From Orbilia blumenaviensis (lineage: Eukaryota; Ascomycota; Orbiliomycetes; Orbiliales; Orbiliaceae), in assembly GCA_036872755.1 (NCBI GenBank), contig JAVHNS010000006.1, positions 310,001 to 374,000 of the forward strand: a stretch of 64,000 nt of DNA. The letters are read 5' to 3'. This document shows positions 22,999-34,741 of this stretch, in pieces. How positions within the stretch are numbered: the stretch's first letter is position 1; every line of letters begins with the position of its first letter. The position numbers were made by a program, and so were the translations under genes. The notes below the pieces were generated by a model, which had not been told where the DNA came from, made no database searches, and worked only from the letters and a program-made list of their open reading frames with translations.

Positions 22999-23268
22999 AT
23001 GCAGTACATCATTGTATCATTACCTCTTAACCAAACCGTTAGCGTCAAAACACCTGCAGATCACACCGTTAGTATCTGTCGATTTCCCTGTTTCCCCGTA
23101 TTCTATAAGCTGGGCATTTTAAACTCACGTGCTACCCGGATATAGATTCCCGGCCACTTCTGTCCCACTTGCAAGTCCAATGGTGTTGAGACCATCGTAA
23201 TCAATGGTACCACCTGCCCCGTGTGCGGAACCGAAATCGATGTGAACAAACCGAGTTTCCGAGTTTAG
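22999..23268 (+). CDS. miniature two-Cys-pair zinc-ribbon protein
   Basis: A 63-residue protein from two exons, 22999-23067 and 23146-23268. They are joined in phase 0 across a 78-bp intron with a GTTAGT donor and TATAG acceptor. Exon 1 encodes MQYIIVSLPLNQTVSVKTPA plus three residues. Exon 2 encodes two CxxC knuckles, CPTC at about residues 29-32 and CPVC at about 47-50, spaced as in rubredoxin-like zinc ribbons, then a short tail (TEIDVNKPSFRV). The open frame of exon 2 is bounded on its left exactly by the TAG of the splice acceptor, which supports the model. Function unknown: a zinc-binding module could act as a small protein-protein or nucleic-acid-binding factor. An upstream exon cannot be excluded. 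Confidence 0.6.
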
Positions 23269-25211
23269 ATGCGGTTTCGGGGCATCCATGGACACAGCGG
23301 CTGACGGTTTTCTTGGGTTCTTTCCTTTTGTTGCGTACGTATACTATACCTGGTATTTGCTGGTAATTTTCTCCACTCATCCTTTAATTGGAGTTCGGTT
23401 AAAACAAAAGAAAAAAAATCATGAGGCGATATTTTGCATGTATATTAGACGAGTTAAGCACAGGTACCAATCAGATATCCTTTGATCCAGAAATGTCTTA
23501 GGCTGCAGATGGTCAGCTTATTCTCGTTCCCGTTATTTTCAGTATGAAGACCAATCGTATTTGTAATAAGATCAAACAATGCCCCGTTTTGAGAGCTAAG
23601 CACCGAATATTCGGATCGCCCGGTTGCGAAGACCATACTATGCCCTAGGTTGGTGATTATTCGATCGAACAACGGCGTCCATTAGCTGCAGCTTAAGCAC
23701 GTTTGTCTGGTTTAGCACCTGTCACACGGCATTAGATCCCCTATAGATTGCGCATTAAGTACTTCCCCCATTGGATATCCAGGAGTTGTGTACCCGGAGC
23801 CTGAAAAACGATGCGAAGTTGGATATGATGAATCCGGCGAAACAAGCTTCCGTGCGCACCCTTGTGTTCCATTTATCGTGTCCTGTTATGGCGATCATAC
23901 ATGCACATGCACATGGCTGGCTACTTCGCTTCACTTTCGCTTCTTGTCGGGACAGTTAAGCGAGGAGCCCTATTAAGTCCTTAACTCCCAAAAATGCAGG
24001 TTTCATGGGAAGACCCACGGTGTCGGGCCACCACCCTTTTTCCTGCCAGACAGTACAGTCTAGAACCCGTGTGTGTTGGCTGTGGCGTGTGATATCACAT
24101 TGTCAATATACATATCTACAAACCTCAAAAGGCCTCTAGCGTTGACACCCAAGGATTCGAAGTTCACTGATATCCAGCCAGTAAGAAGGCGCTCCACACG
24201 TCTTGAGGGCTTAGCTCAATTCATGGTTTCGGACTGATTATTCGCTGTCATGACGTCGCCTTCGGGATGTGCCCCTTTTCTAAGACATCGGAGATCGAGA
24301 ATTGAGAAAACAAGGGCATGAGTCAGGCCGGCCTGATACTTGCAGGAAAGTCCGCCGCCAGGTTGCATCGACTATCCCCAGAATGATCAAGGTTACCGGC
24401 CTCGGGTACCCGCTTTCGAGAGCCGGACAACGGTATTGTGATGATCGGCTCCCGCGAACCATCTTTACCTGCCCTTGTCAAGCTGAAGGCCATATCCCAG
24501 CGCCCTTGGCTGCATCGCCCTCGCTCGAATCTGCAAATATCAAGCGTCGTTAGCTTAATTAGCTAGAATTCTCCACCAGGCCCTACCAATGATTGACAGT
24601 TTGTGTAACTGGTAAACCACCCGCAGTCATGTAGCAACTGCTCGTGCCAAGGGGATCCGCAGAGCACTCAGTCCTAGCGCAATGGGACTTGGCCTAAACG
24701 CCTGGGGAACATATCGAAAGAGGCATCCCATTGGCTAACATATGCATTAGCACCCGCCTTGCATAGTTGGCTGAGGTCAATCGAGCCGATCGAAATATTT
24801 GCCTAACGTAGTTAGCAACGTAACCTGATACTCGAGCATGCGACTGTGGGTTGTCCTATCATGAGGAGCGGCCTCACCAGCCTGAACACCTTCTGGCCAA
24901 CTTGCAAGTGGTGGTAATGATATAGGTAGGCAGTTTGATGGTACTGTCGTTGGCGCGGTTGATGCAGGAGTGCGCTGCAGCACCACAGAAAGTTAAGCCG
25001 TGGATACGTGAATGCGTGAATGTTGATGCAGCAACAACAGTGGGCTATGACCTCTTCATCATGCTACATCCTACACCTCTCGCATCGCACCCACCAACTT
25101 CATCGATCGCAACAATCATCACCACCACCACCACCGTCATCGTCATCACGTACCTCATACTTATATTGCGATTCCCATATTACGCAACTGCAACTGCAAT
25201 CGGTGTTCAAA
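23269..25211. other. intergenic region and leader of the 760-aa gene
   Basis: No supported gene; frames on both strands are short. From about 25108 to 25145 there is a CAC/CAT-rich microsatellite just before the start of the next gene. The frame of its first exon is open through that repeat back to 25020, so a longer N-terminus is possible. Confidence 0.4.
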
Positions 25212-27740
25212 ATGGGGAATCCAAATTCCGGTTGCTCTTGTGGTCATAAACCACACCTTCATGACCTTCCTCTTCATCCTCCACATCTACCACCACTTCA
25301 TCGAACATCCACAAATCCATCGCGAATTCCATCAAACAACCCTGTCGGAAACACCGAAAACAACTGCTCCTGTCAAGTTTACGAACTTCCCAAGGTATTC
25401 GAGATCCTAAGTAGTATCGTAATGTCTACCCCATCATGCAACGACCCGTCCCTCGGTACAGGTAGTCCGGTTCAAGGATACATCATCGAAGACCTGTAAG
25501 TTGCAGAATTATCCTTGACCAATTATGTTTCCAAACTAATAAGCGAAGCTCTTCGTTACCCGATGAATCTGCCGGAGAAGCTCACATGCCGGTTGTCCAT
25601 CTTCCTGCAAACGTTCCTCCTCCAATTGCTCTGTCTGGGACTGGTTACCCAATAGGAATTGCAGGTCCAGATGGCTCGCCTGCATGGGCGAAGCCGACTG
25701 TTCCTATCAAACCTCTAAAACACGAGCACGGACGCGGACACGAACATCGTAGTCACAGGAACACTTGTCATTCCAACAATCGTCATTGTTCTGCCGTCTT
25801 CCAGGATGGTCCAGAATATCTCATTCCTTTGGGAACTCCTATTCGTAATCCTCATGGCCCCGGCATCGCCTTCATCCCGCCCGAGGATCCAAGGATTATC
25901 CCTTGCAGGCCAGTTCGAGATCAAGGACAAAACATTGATTACAAGGGTTTTGGCACTGACCAGGGTGACCGTCTTTGTCATCACAACCCGAAGAAAATCC
26001 ATATTCCCCGCGATCCGCAAGCTGCCGAGTGCTGTCCAGTTGACCAAGAGTTCAAAGACGAATATGCTCGTATGAAACTCCGAGCTGAACAAAGCGAGCG
26101 AGCCCGAATCGAAGAAATTGAGAGGAATCAGGCTCTCTGGAACGCTCGCCAAAATGAGTACGAGGAGAGAATCCGGCATGCAGCTATGGCTAATGACAAA
26201 TATGAGCACGAAGTTGGTGCAAATGGCTCTGTCCATCCATTACCCGTCTCCAGCAAAGAAAAGGTCATCAATATCAATGTTCGACATCCATGCAAAAAGT
26301 GTCAAGAGCTTGTCACTATCGGAACCCAGGTCCTTCATCATCGATTCTCAAGTAACCCTAACAAGGGAATTGGTATCAACATTGATAGTCCACATCCAAA
26401 GCCTGATACAGAGGTTCTCTGCGAGAAATGCAAAGCTGCTGAAATGGAGGAAGCAAAGAACGCAGACCTTCTGCGTAAGGTGGTGCGACAAGTCTTCACA
26501 GAAGCTGGTAAGTTAACCAATTCATAAAATCACAAATGTCAATTCGGTTTCTAAGTCACTACTAGCTTCGATCCCAAACGGCACAAATAACGCTAAGAGG
26601 GCTAGGGATGGCGATTTGAACTCTGGTATCCCCTCATTTAGTAGCCGTGGGGCCTTTCAAAGCAATATCCAAGGACTTTCCACTGCACCAGTCGCACTTG
26701 AGCACTCATTGCTGAACCATGGAAAGAAGAAATCCTCCCGGCTTGAGAATAACCCAGAAGATACAGTAAGTGTCCCAGCATAATTATCTGTAGCACGAGG
26801 GTTTCGATAGACATCTATCGAGACTGCTGTATGCAACGGAGGAAAAACGTAACTAGCGCTCCCGTAACCAAGCCCAAACTAACACTCCTCTCATTCAAAG
26901 AGATCAGCCACGACAAATAACTTTAGCCATTGTTCGAGGGCCCGCCTCCACGTCCGCCCTAAAAGGCATATAGTAGACACCTACAAAAGCGAAGTCAAAA
27001 GTGATGGCGAAGACGCACCCATTACCTCCCGAAATGCTCGAGTCGCGCACACAGATTCTGGCGCAAAGTCACACAACCGTCTCAGTCGTAGCGTTCTGGC
27101 TGCCCTCGATAAAAATCACTTTCTCAATAAAGAAAACATCCGCAGCACGACCTCCTCTGTTGATGGCCCCGAGGAGGATTATGATTATGATGACGATGAC
27201 GAAGAAGAAATCATTGTCGTTCGTCGCGCCCGCCGTCATAACGATAAGGATAATAGCAAGGGAAACCGTAGCCACCCGGTCCTCAGCAGGTCTGCTACTA
27301 AGAATCCAGACGAGAGTATCGAGGCTGTTGCTCGCCGTCTTGCCAATAATTTGACGGTCTCACCTCCGAAGAGTCACAGCTTTCACGGAAACACCAAGCA
27401 ACATACTCATATTGAGAGGAAACATCAGGGGAAAGACTCGGGCTCAAGCTCTTCAAGTGAATCTGACTTGCCTCAAAAACAAAACCTCTCGTCTACTCGC
27501 ATTCACACCCACAGGCGCCCTACACATATTGAGATCAGGGGACCTATCCCGACTCATTATCGACGTCATCATCACCGCCGAGAGATTGTCACTGTTGATG
27601 ATGAAAACAGCTCTGGGTATCATCGGCACCCCCATCACAATCACGATGCTGTCCACCACCAGACGGCCCAAAATGCTGCGCCAGGCTTCTTGTCTGGGTG
27701 GTCCTTTTTCGGAAGACCAGGCTTCAACTCGTCCAACTGA
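25212..27740 (+). CDS. four-exon hypothetical protein with coiled coil and CxxC pairs
   Basis: Rebuilt exons 25212-25495, 25549-26507, 26566-26765 and 26901-27740 give 760 aa. Donors are all GTAAGT; acceptors are GCGAAG, ACTAG and TTCAAAG, the last preceded by a good ACTAAC branch site. Phase holds at all three junctions. Family not recognised. The N-terminus is Cys/His/Pro-rich (GCSCGHKPHLHDL, then NCSCQVYELPKVFEIL). A His-rich stretch follows near 150-175, a charged coiled coil at about 260-316, and two CxxC pairs (CKKC at 343-346, CEKC at 386-389) that could bind zinc. The last exon is Ser/His/Arg-rich with an acidic run at about 572-584 followed by RRARR. It has no membrane segment or secretion signal, so probably a cytosolic or nuclear scaffold. 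The start at 25212 was chosen because upstream residues are repeat-derived. Confidence 0.68.
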
Positions 27741-29912
27741 GGTCCCAAGCCGCTTGCCCACCTCTAGGAATGCCCTTAAAGGTTCCCAGTAAAGGATTTC
27801 ACTACCGACTTTTTCCTTGATGATTTCTTTCCTCTATGGGTTCATTTGAACAAACTTCCCTACCAACTTTAATATTCACAAACCCTGACAGAGCTGGAAT
27901 TGCCTTCTGATAATAGTATTGCGGAGCTACTTGGTAAAGTCGCCGCATATTTCGACATCTCCCTGAACACCAACACGGAAAAACTCTGATCACAATCACA
28001 AGGCTATACTTTGCACTCTTCGTACATCTTTTGTGCACCCCAAATTCCTTCCTGAATCATACCGGCCTTGAATGAATCAAATCCAACACCTTGCATCCCT
28101 TGAACTGATTTTATCACAGTATAGTAACATGCCGGATATCACAGAAAGCCCCCCCCCCCTCTGGGTTATTCGGTGGTATGAACCCACCCAAAGCCAAAGA
28201 CACCTCTCCTATCTATCCTGCAGTCTTCCTACCTGCTTGTATCCTGAGATAAGTGTTCGTATTGAATCGAAGACACCCTCCGGCTAGATCAGGCTATTTT
28301 AACGAGACCATGCCATTCCATATTCCCCGAATAAAAACCATAAACTTTTAACCCCCGCTGTAGTCTCCTAGCTAGACTGCTTCTGCTGTGTGTAATATGT
28401 TTCCCTAGCATTTTTATTTCCTTTTATTGTTTTTGTCCTAGTGCATTGCCTTGCTTGTTAGTTTGTGTTTGTTGTCTCTGTTGCGATTGCAGGATGCCCA
28501 GGTCTCGCTCTCGTTCTTGCTCTCGTCGCCATATTGTCCTGCATTATTTCCTAGATACCCGATCTGCTTTTCCCCACATGTGTGCCTGTTCGCGTTTAAG
28601 TTATTTATATAGTCGTTCCTTTTCGACTTTGATTTATGGTTTGTTTCCCCCTGCCTAGTCCCCCTTCCCCACTCACACTTAGCCTTGGAACCAGACGCCC
28701 TCGCACTATTAATAAGTAGGTCAACCGACTAATACTAACCGCGAAACCCCCTCGGACATCGCTCAAGCCTGAGAGGCGACCGATTTTCAAGTCCTATGCC
28801 ACCGCAAACGAGACCAGCCACCCCCAAAGGCATCATCGACTGGCTTCATTGGATATAACGCCGCAGTGGTAAATTGATTATCGCCTACAGATAAGTATTG
28901 AACAACCTCCATAGCCCTAGAAGTGCTAATTTAAACCCCCAAGAAGCCCGCCATGACCTTAAGACCATATTCAGCTGCAAGCTTGCTATCAACTAGTAGA
29001 GCAACTGCAATACATTCTAGTCGCTGTCACCCATATATACCGTAGGGTGGAATGGCTGACTTAGAAGAAGGCTTCTGCGGTTCAAGTCTTCTTTATGGCC
29101 CATATAAAGAAATTATAATATCTCAGGTTGGATTAGGAGCCCTTGAGTCACCTCACAAGTCTACTAAAAACCCGTACGGTAGTTACGAACTAGTTATATA
29201 CTCCTTAAAATAATTTTATACATGTATTTACATATCCCTCAGTATGTTCCCTAAAAGGACGGACGCGTGCGAATCCAGCCGTGTATACCTAGAAGAAAGG
29301 AAACATGCACGATAATGAACAGCTATAAGTAAATACAAAAGGAAAGGCGTGACTGCGTATGCGTGCGTACATACCAAGAATGGTCTCTAGACCGTAGTAG
29401 CAAAGAAACAAAATATTGATACGAGTTTAGAAAGGATAGAGGGAGGCTGTTGTCAAAGCATAGATGAGGAGAGAGGGGGGGGGGGGGGGGGGGGTTGCCT
29501 GTTAGACATAGCCGTAGTCATAGTTCCTAACTCACTTTTATTTGAATGAGTTTTAAGAAACTATGGTGGTTATGGTTAGTGATGATGGAAGGGCGCACAT
29601 GAGATTAATGCATCTGTGTAAAAGGAACAACCCAGTTATAAAAGTGTCGGGAAAGCGAAAATGTACGTTCCCGTGATTGCAGTGCTCGCTCCTCATGATG
29701 TTTTAGAGCGCGTAAGGAAGAAGTAGTAATAGCAACAAAAAGAAGAAGAGGCCCGCGTTCATAGAACGGGTTTGCTATAAACCCGATCTATAAGCTGGAG
29801 AACCAAAAGAGAAAGAAGCAGAGAAAGACAGAGGAGAAATCATAAGGAAGAAGAAGAAGAAGAAGAAGAAAAGACTGGTTAGATCGATGCCAAAGCCAAC
29901 AGATGAGTAGAC
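27741..29912. other. intergenic between convergent genes
   Basis: The 3' flanks of the 760-aa gene (+) and the 308-aa gene (-). It contains a C9 run near 28150, a 20-nt G run at 29475, and a GAA-type repeat near 29848-29872 in the probable 3' UTR of the minus gene. No gene seen. Confidence 0.45.
29475..29494. repeat. G20 homopolymer
   Basis: Twenty consecutive G residues on the plus strand following a GAGA run. Such a run can fold as a quadruplex and its assembled length may be uncertain. Confidence 0.9.
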
Positions 29913-31097
29913 TTAGACGGCATCATAGTTGTTATCCTCCTTGATATACCTCATTCCTCCAGAGACCCTAAGTTTCTCGACTCCCTCACGGATTCCTGTA
30001 TCAACACCACCACTACCACCATTACCATCACCATCAACACCACTACCACAGCCTCCACCCGTGTAACCACTGCTACCATTGTTCCTGTCTTTCCCTGAAT
30101 CGTCGCCCTCGACGCTGTCGATATCACAGGGTTCGCAATCACTGACATAACCGTATTCACTACCCTCATCCATCCCCTCAACAAGCTTAGTCCCGAACAA
30201 TTCCTCAAGGTACGTAATCCCCTCTGAGGCCCGATGAGGTACATTCCCTAGCATGGTATTGATATACAGCATAATCTCGGAATTTGAAAGCTGGCGGGTC
30301 GTGAGGTCACCGATTGGAGCTTCAGAGCCTGGAGTCGAAGCACCAGTGCCACTGAAGCTACGGTGGAATTGTGGGTGTAAGAGGGCGGCAGCGGTAAGAG
30401 GAGTTCCGCTTGAAGTAGCCGCTGGGGTGGCCGGATTGTTGTTCTCCTGTTGTATCCCACTACCACCAGCGGTACTAGTGCTCGGCTTTCGTTGCTGGTT
30501 CTCAATGATGGTCATCATTTGCTCATCGTCAGTTCCAAAGTACTCCATCAATTGTTTGAAGAGATGGGGAGCGACGGGAGCATTTGGAGCTTCGGAAGCT
30601 CGGGTCATGATGAGACGTATAGTGCTGTATGGAGTAGTTTGGTCGAATACTGCTTCAGCACGGTGTTCACGGAGACGGTTTCGCTGACTACCGGTCATAG
30701 AACTAGCAGAGTTTGCTAGGGAAGGGCGTTTGGAGAGAGGAGGCTGGGATCGAGTTGACCGAGTCGATTTTACACCGGAGAGGGATTCGGAGAGGGAGAG
30801 CTTCTGGCGAAGACGAATGCTATCGGATGGAGTAGACTGCAAGGGTGATATTGAATATATGATGTTAGTAGAGTGAATAATATGATATAATATATGAGAG
30901 AGGGATAAATTTGGCAAGGAGGGAGTGCCAGCGGGGGTATATGAAGTATACGATTGAATCAATGGTGATGACAACGATGAGGGGGTAGGGGGATGAATAG
31001 GATATTTGGAGGGAGCTGTAGGCGTATTGGTGCATGTATACGTGGGTATATACACCCTAGCGTATTAATGAAAAGACCTAGAGAGTTTACTCACCAT
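29913..31097 (-). CDS. hypothetical protein with ATG-only first coding exon
   Basis: Predicted 308 aa. The preferred model splices a first coding exon that holds just the ATG (31097-31095), immediately followed by a GTGAGT donor, to 30836-29913 through a 258-bp intron ending CCCTTGCAG. The mature start is then MSTPSDSIRLRQKLSLSESL. The alternative is an unspliced frame from an ATG at 31055, but its first 73 residues are compositionally unlike protein (Tyr/Thr/Pro/Ser/Ile from intron-like DNA). The product is unrecognised. Visible are an Ser/Arg-rich N-terminal segment, a likely globular part (TPYSTIRLIMTRASEAPNAP, then HLFKQLMEYFG), a second helical part (SNSEIMLYINTML, then GITYLEELFGTKL), an acidic patch and a Gly-rich tail. 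It has no secretion signal. A TATA box lies upstream at 31343-31351. Confidence 0.62.
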
Positions 31098-31342
31098 CGT
31101 GAACAGTATTCTCAACTAAGACGATGGATTCTGAAGACGATGTGAACGGTTGAAGCCTTTGAATAGCATGCAAAATGACAGATTCGAATGGCGATCGCGA
31201 TCGGTTGTGAGGTCGATTTAAACTTGACGGGGTGTGTGGTGTATTTTTGTGAGTGGCCGTTACCTAGTTATGATGGAAGAAGGGTGAAGTTCGAAGGGAG
31301 GAAGAGAAATGGCTGACAGTTTGGACCCAGCCAGCTATCCCT

Positions 31343-31351
31343 CTTTATATA
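31343..31351 (-). promoter_or_regulatory. TATA box candidate for the 308-aa gene
   Basis: Read on the minus strand this is TATATAAAG, about 245 bp upstream of the ATG at 31097. Confidence 0.5.
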
Positions 31352-31774
31352 CCGGTAGCTCTCCCCAATACCTACCATAAAAGGTACCTAGGTCAGCGCC
31401 CCTTGCTTAATGAAGTACCTAGCCACCTACCTAGCTTACGTAAGATGGTGTATGCTCTCTATTATATCTTATTTACTATCTAGACGCCCATAGTCTGATC
31501 GCTGGCGTCCTTCGCGCGAGCTTCTAACGATTTCTTGCATGGCAACACACGCTTCCCGCAGGGCTTTGTTGTATTTTTGGCAGGAGATAAACACTAATTG
31601 TTGTACTTATGGTATGTCGGGATGGACACGGCGTGGACAGACGCTGGTATGAGCCATTATTTGAGCAATTATAATATCTACAGATCAAAAATATGGTATG
31701 TTCGTACTACTTCTCACGCTTTCTTAAAAAACACAATGCTATATAACGATATACTTTAAGTTATTTCTAACTCA
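31352..31774. other. divergent promoter region
   Basis: Upstream DNA of the minus 308-aa gene and the plus 410-aa gene. It includes short CTAGGTACC-like and CCTAGC repeats around 31380-31440. No coding content. Confidence 0.4.
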
Positions 31775-33139
31775 ATGCGGCCTAGACGCGGACTTATGAT
31801 CAACCCTTCGGCCCTAGTCAGCGTCGGGCTGTTCGTCCTGGGCCCCTTAGTGTGAGTATATACAAAAACATATACCATTCCTAGTCTCGTAATATACCAT
31901 TCCATAGCTTGTCATGCTACTATATATAACTCCTGAGGCACATAGGTGTAATAATGCGGTATTAATGATATTCGTATTTGCAGTCGCAATGTCTCCGGCG
32001 CCTGGACTACCCGTTCTGTCGACATCAACGACATCAATGATTACGATAACCGAAATCATATCCGCCTTGAAACTCTTTGGGATGCCCTTCTGGGCCTCGA
32101 GTCAAACATCGACTCCCACTCGATCGGTATCGATGGCCCAAATCTCCCAATTGGCAACAATCAGGGGCATGACATCCTCGGCCAGCCCCCCACTCTGTTG
32201 AGTCTGGTAGCGAGCGCTAAAGCTCAGGTAAAGAGTCTAATAAACCAGGTACCAGCATTCCGAACTGCATCGCGTGAAAATGCAAGCCCTGCCAAAGTCG
32301 CCAACTCGCAACTCGAAATGGCCTTGTTGGGTATGCCAGAGGCCCTAAACCCGGTTCTAGGGAACGATGCAAACCTAGTTCTTAACCCCGGTGTCCTGGA
32401 AGGATCGCCCCAAGAACTCGATGTGGGACAACTAGGTATACCAGCCGCAGGCTCAAACCCAGACCTCGATAACGCACTACTAGATATAGTCGTTGAGTCC
32501 CCCATCCAAGGCCTCGAGCTCAACAACGTCCTTCTATACGCTCCAGAAGAAGGGGAGAACTCTGACTCTCAATATGAAGATGCACAATTCAACATAGTCG
32601 CCAACATAGCCTCCGCCCTAGACGATCTCTACACTGCGCTAAGTTACATCGAAGACTTAAAAGCCGATGTTCAACCCGACTTCTTCCACCGCCGTAAAGA
32701 ATGGCAAATCGATGCTTTCGCTGAAAATGCTTGGAAAGCTCTATACTCCTACTACCAACGTATAAAAACCATCAAAGGTATCTGCACCCAACAAGGATGT
32801 AGCAACACCAAGGGTTTAGTAAACTGGGTATTCAACTGGCGATCACAAGGTGCTGTTACACCTCGATTCCAAGGAGTAGTCGATTTGAGGAGTAAACAGG
32901 ATCTTGAGGACGGTAATATGGACTTGTCGACAGCAATCAGTGACGCTATGGAGATGTATGAACATGCATTATATAAGGCCTTTGAATTTGCGTTTTTGGC
33001 GGAGAGTGGGAGTGCGAATATCAGAAGGTTTAGAGAAGAGTTGATGATGATTTACGATTATTTGGCGGGATATGAGGGGGCGTTGAGATTGGTGGCGGCG
33101 AGTATTAAGATATTGGATGATGAGTGGGGGCAGCAGTAA
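31775..33139 (+). CDS. 410-aa hypothetical protein with N-terminal hydrophobic segment
   Basis: Two exons, 31775-31851 and 31984-33139, joined with phase kept (a GT plus T codon) across a 132-bp intron with a GTGAGT donor and TATTTGCAG end. The second exon has no usable ATG near its start, so the first exon is needed. Its N-terminus, with basic residues MRPRRGLMIN then SALVSVGLFVLGPLV, looks like a signal peptide or signal anchor, suggesting the secretory route. The middle has loose Leu/Asn/Pro-rich repeats (LLGMPEALNPVLGN and LGIPAAGSNPDLDNALL). The C-terminal 190 residues look all-helical (a block near IASALDDLYTALSYIEDL, YSYYQRIKTIKGIC, and a final LVAASIKILDDEW). Only a few cysteines (GICTQQGC). 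Family unknown. A secreted or membrane-anchored helical protein is the most I can infer. Confidence 0.66.
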
Positions 33140-34741
33140 TTGTATAATGTCTTGATGTCTTCATTGTTGTCACTACGCCGCCGTTCTAACCGTTTCGAGG
33201 CTATGTTCTTCAAAACGATATGCGTACTCAGGTATATGCTATCCATATATATAGGTATCTTGTAATACATCTATGTGGGTAGAAGGCGTATGCATTAGTC
33301 GGGCGGGGAAGCTATTAACCACTCAGAAACTTAAACTTTATACATTCCCACGTACAACTACTATTACAACGGCCGGCCTCTACCCAGTGGGCCGATTAGC
33401 CTCTCTGCTACATCACCAATGCCTAGCTATGCAAGCACTTAAGTCATTAATATGATCGTAATAGGCCAGCTTAGGTGTTAACATTTGTATTTGGACTCTA
33501 ATACTCGGTTACTGGTCTCGTAGTATACGATGCTCCATTGGCAAGGTGCTCAGTGACATGGATTTCATCCCCTAAACGTTATAAACCCCACGTTTCTCGC
33601 CAACAAAAATTCACATGTTATGCCTTTTATAATGCTATTTCTAAGAGAATGGGCCTCAAGACCCGTCGTGCACAGTATTCATGGCCTCTCGGCTCACTGT
33701 GATGCCAGTTTTAATAAAAATCCCTACGGGAGCAGTGCATGATCGATCGCGAGAGCGATAGACCGAGCAAGCTATGACATCTGCGTTGCGTGTTATTTTG
33801 TCTGCTAGCATAGCTTTGCCCGATTGAAATTCGGCACCTTGGACCGACGGAACATCTCACATCTCGCCCCCAAGCATTGGCGCCCGGTTTGGCAAGCGGG
33901 GTTTCGTCCTCTGCTCTCATTCTCGTACCATGATGATAATTGTAAGCTCGATCTCGCATTGAAACAAGATCCCAAACGAATTGAATGTTATATGCAAGAA
34001 AAACGAGAAGAAATAAATCGCATGTGTTGCCCAAAATCAGCTCAGTGAAACGCAATGCAATGCTATCGTCAGCGTTCGGACTTAAACAAACGATGCAATA
34101 GTGCATGCCCTCAAAGAAAGGGGGGATCCGATCCTAATTCTTGGAATGCGGAAAGTGTATAAATAGCAATACACGTACTGGTCCATGGATCCGGCCACGG
34201 GCTAGCCAGCTAGCTATCGAGCTGTGGCTGGTATAAGAACTGCCGTTTTGTTTAGTAACATGTCATTCTAGTTTCCTGTTTTCCTCAACGTCCAAGTTTC
34301 GGCTTCAAATCAGGGTTTCGGATTCGGTGGACTTCTTACCCGTCGTAGACAATTCCCTATTCCAGAAGGCTCTCATTCCTCTCCTCTCCCTCTCTCTACC
34401 TCTAGAAGCTAGGTATGTAGGAGCTGCTTTTGCTTTGCTCAACCTCACACAACGCTTTTCCCCACCCTGTCGTGTCCTTTCCCCCTCAATTGAAGGGGAA
34501 GTTAACCCCGCTGCACAAGTAACACGGGCAAACATACGAGGAGGGGCCGCGTGTCGTTCACGTTGCACTGTTTCACGACAGCGTCAAGCTCCACGCGTGT
34601 GATATCACGCAGGAATCCACAGCATCTGCATCTATTCTGATATAACTCCGATACTAATGTTAATATTAACCTATTGATAGAAAAGCATATTGAATCATTT
34701 ATTAAACTATCCCGATCGATCGATCTAGTAAGATAAGAAAG
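33140..34741. other. intergenic region and PI-PLC leader
   Basis: No gene supported. A 131-codon minus frame at 33711-34106 is open but has no recognisable feature. A TATA-like site lies at 34158. The stretch 34340-34500 is pyrimidine-rich. Confidence 0.4.
34158..34165 (+). promoter_or_regulatory. TATA-like element upstream of PI-PLC
   Basis: TATAAATA about 580 bp before the PI-PLC ATG. If used, the transcript has a long leader or a leader intron. Confidence 0.25.

Noticed and set aside
29913..31055. unspliced 380-aa start for the gene at 29913
   Set aside because: The first 73 residues look like translated intron, and a good ATG|GTGAGT...CTTGCAG pair gives a better N-terminus; kept only as an alternative.
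33711..34106. 131-codon minus-strand frame
   Set aside because: Overlaps a plus frame, no recognisable content, lies in a probable promoter region.
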